Below are positions 63,292-64,000 of a stretch of 64,000 nt of DNA, piece after piece. The notes below the pieces were generated by a model, which saw nothing but the letters and a program-made list of their open reading frames with translations, was not told where the DNA came from and did not search any database. The position numbers and the translations under genes were made by a program. The stretch comes from Myxococcus stipitatus (lineage in GTDB: Bacteria; Myxococcota; Myxococcia; Myxococcales; Myxococcaceae), in NCBI RefSeq assembly GCF_038561935.1, contig NZ_CP102770.1:8680001-8744000 (forward strand), given 5' to 3'. Numbering within the stretch: the stretch's first letter is position 1; every line of letters begins with the position of its first letter.

Positions 63292-63663
63292 ATGGTTGAA
63301 CTTCTCGCGACGCGGCTCGACAACACGTTCCACGCCTTGGCGGACCCTACCCGCCGGGCCATGTTGCGAAGCCTGTCCGTCCAGGAGCGCAGTGTCGGGG
63401 AGCTGGCCGCGCCCTTCGAGATGTCGCTGGCGGCGGCGTCCAAGCACATCAAGGTGCTGGAGAAGGCGGGGCTGGTTCGGCGGGAGGTGAAGGGCCGCGT
63501 GCATGTCTGCCGATTGGAGGCGAAGCCCTTGTCGGACGTGCGGGAGTGGCTGCGGTTCTACGAACGATTCTGGGGTGAGCGGGTCGACGCGCTGGAGGCG
63601 CTGCTACGAGCGGATGCGCCCACGCCTCCCGCGGCGCCCCGGGGGAAGGGACGGTCGCGATGA
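63292..63663 (+). CDS. ArsR-family winged-helix regulator
   Basis: 123 residues from ATG 63292 (MVELLATRLDNTFHAL); 63268 is an alternative. HTH: DPTRRAMLRSLSVQERSVGELAAPFEMSLAAASKHIKVLEKAGLVRREVKGRVHVCRL. No Cys-based metal site (ELCxCD) is visible, so it is the SRPBCC-linked subgroup rather than a metal sensor. Its stop overlaps the next ATG (ATGA), a common arrangement for ArsR plus SRPBCC pairs. Confidence 0.92.
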   Translation: MVELLATRLDNTFHALADPTRRAMLRSLSVQERSVGELAAPFEMSLAAASKHIKVLEKAGLVRREVKGRVHVCRLEAKPLSDVREWLRFYERFWGERVDALEALLRADAPTPPAAPRGKGRSR

Positions 63664-64000
63664 GTCACGGTGGGGAGGATGGTTTCGGCACGGTGAGCGC
63701 TCCGGAGACGGTGCGCATCGAGCGTGTGCTCCCGGGGCCCGTGGAGCGGGTTTGGGAGTACCTGACGGATTCGGAGAAGCGGGGCCAGTGGCTCGCGGCG
63801 GGGGAGATGGAGTTGCGCGTGGGGGGCCGGGTCGAGCTGCGCTTCTTCCACTCGGGGCTCTCCCATGAGCCCGTGCCCGAGCGCTATGCGGTCATGCGGG
63901 ATGGGCATGTCCATACGGGGCGCGTCACGCGGTGTGAGCCGCCGTTCGTGCTGGCCTACACCTGGGCCGAGCAGACGGGGGCTCCCTCCGAGGTCACGTT
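63660..64000 (+). CDS. SRPBCC/AHSA1-family protein (3' end outside window)
   Basis: At least 113 residues; reads off the window end. APETVRIERVLPGPVERVWEYLTDSEKRGQWLAAGEMELRVGG is the usual AHSA1 start of a lipid-/ligand-binding START-like fold. Coupled by ATGA to the ArsR gene. Such pairs often act as a ligand-responsive switch; function of this one unknown. Confidence 0.88.
   Translation, partial: MSHGGEDGFGTVSAPETVRIERVLPGPVERVWEYLTDSEKRGQWLAAGEMELRVGGRVELRFFHSGLSHEPVPERYAVMRDGHVHTGRVTRCEPPFVLAYTWAEQTGAPSEVT

Overview
The window looks like a chromosomal segment of a myxobacterium (Myxococcota, close to Myxococcus/Corallococcus). The evidence is very high GC with G/C-ending codons, a MYXO-CTERM sorting tail, many small lipoproteins, a Ser/Thr kinase next to a pseudokinase, a giant kinase-ATPase-histidine kinase fusion, and clustered signalling genes. 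No rRNA, tRNA or CRISPR array was seen. About 54 genes are supported. Most overlapping open frames on the opposite strand are GC-driven shadows.

Layout. 1-7450 (minus): two tandem paralogous giant surface proteins with beta-helix and Ig-like repeats; the first is cut by the window edge, and the second ends in a MYXO-CTERM tail. 7566-9651: divergent LysR regulator and MDR oxidoreductase. 10015-14157: hybrid histidine kinase, DUF2270 membrane protein and NAD-type isocitrate dehydrogenase. 14239-17807: broken Imm11-like gene, SUI1/YciH factor, VKOR-thioredoxin fusion coupled to a cupin, and divergent ygfZ. 17942-23420: truncated-looking spermidine-synthase-type membrane protein, chromate transporter, OsmC-like protein, maiA and a fumarylacetoacetase-like hydrolase, and secreted proteins. 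23601-30718: 1656-residue kinase/ATPase/histidine kinase, a convergent pseudokinase and small proteins. 30824-37679: secreted trypsin-like protease, serA, a GlcD-type flavoprotein and a calcium-repeat lipoprotein.

37677-38899: a complete IS630-family element with matching terminal repeats, inserted exactly in the stop codon of the calcium-repeat lipoprotein gene. 39783-44976 (minus): the most unusual part. It is a five-gene set encoding a Pvc16/DUF4255-like protein, a gp19-type tail-tube protein, a Pro/Ala-rich linker protein and two paralogous membrane proteins with a PH-like domain. No sheath, baseplate or AAA ATPase gene lies nearby. 45333-51441: outer-membrane and lipoprotein pair, fatty-acid hydroxylase-like enzyme, TetR regulator, lytic transglycosylase, a lower-GC pair (truncated N-terminal fragment plus ASCH protein), and a VWA protein. 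51559-57894: amidase, phosphofructokinase, acyl-CoA ligase, hydrolase-like lipoprotein. 58053-60593: small lipoprotein, FHA protein, metallophosphoesterase. 60574-63211 (minus): mtnP-mtnA-class II aldolase, a salvage operon for 5'-methylthioadenosine and possibly 5'-deoxyadenosine. 63292-64000: ArsR regulator coupled to an SRPBCC/AHSA1 protein cut by the window end.
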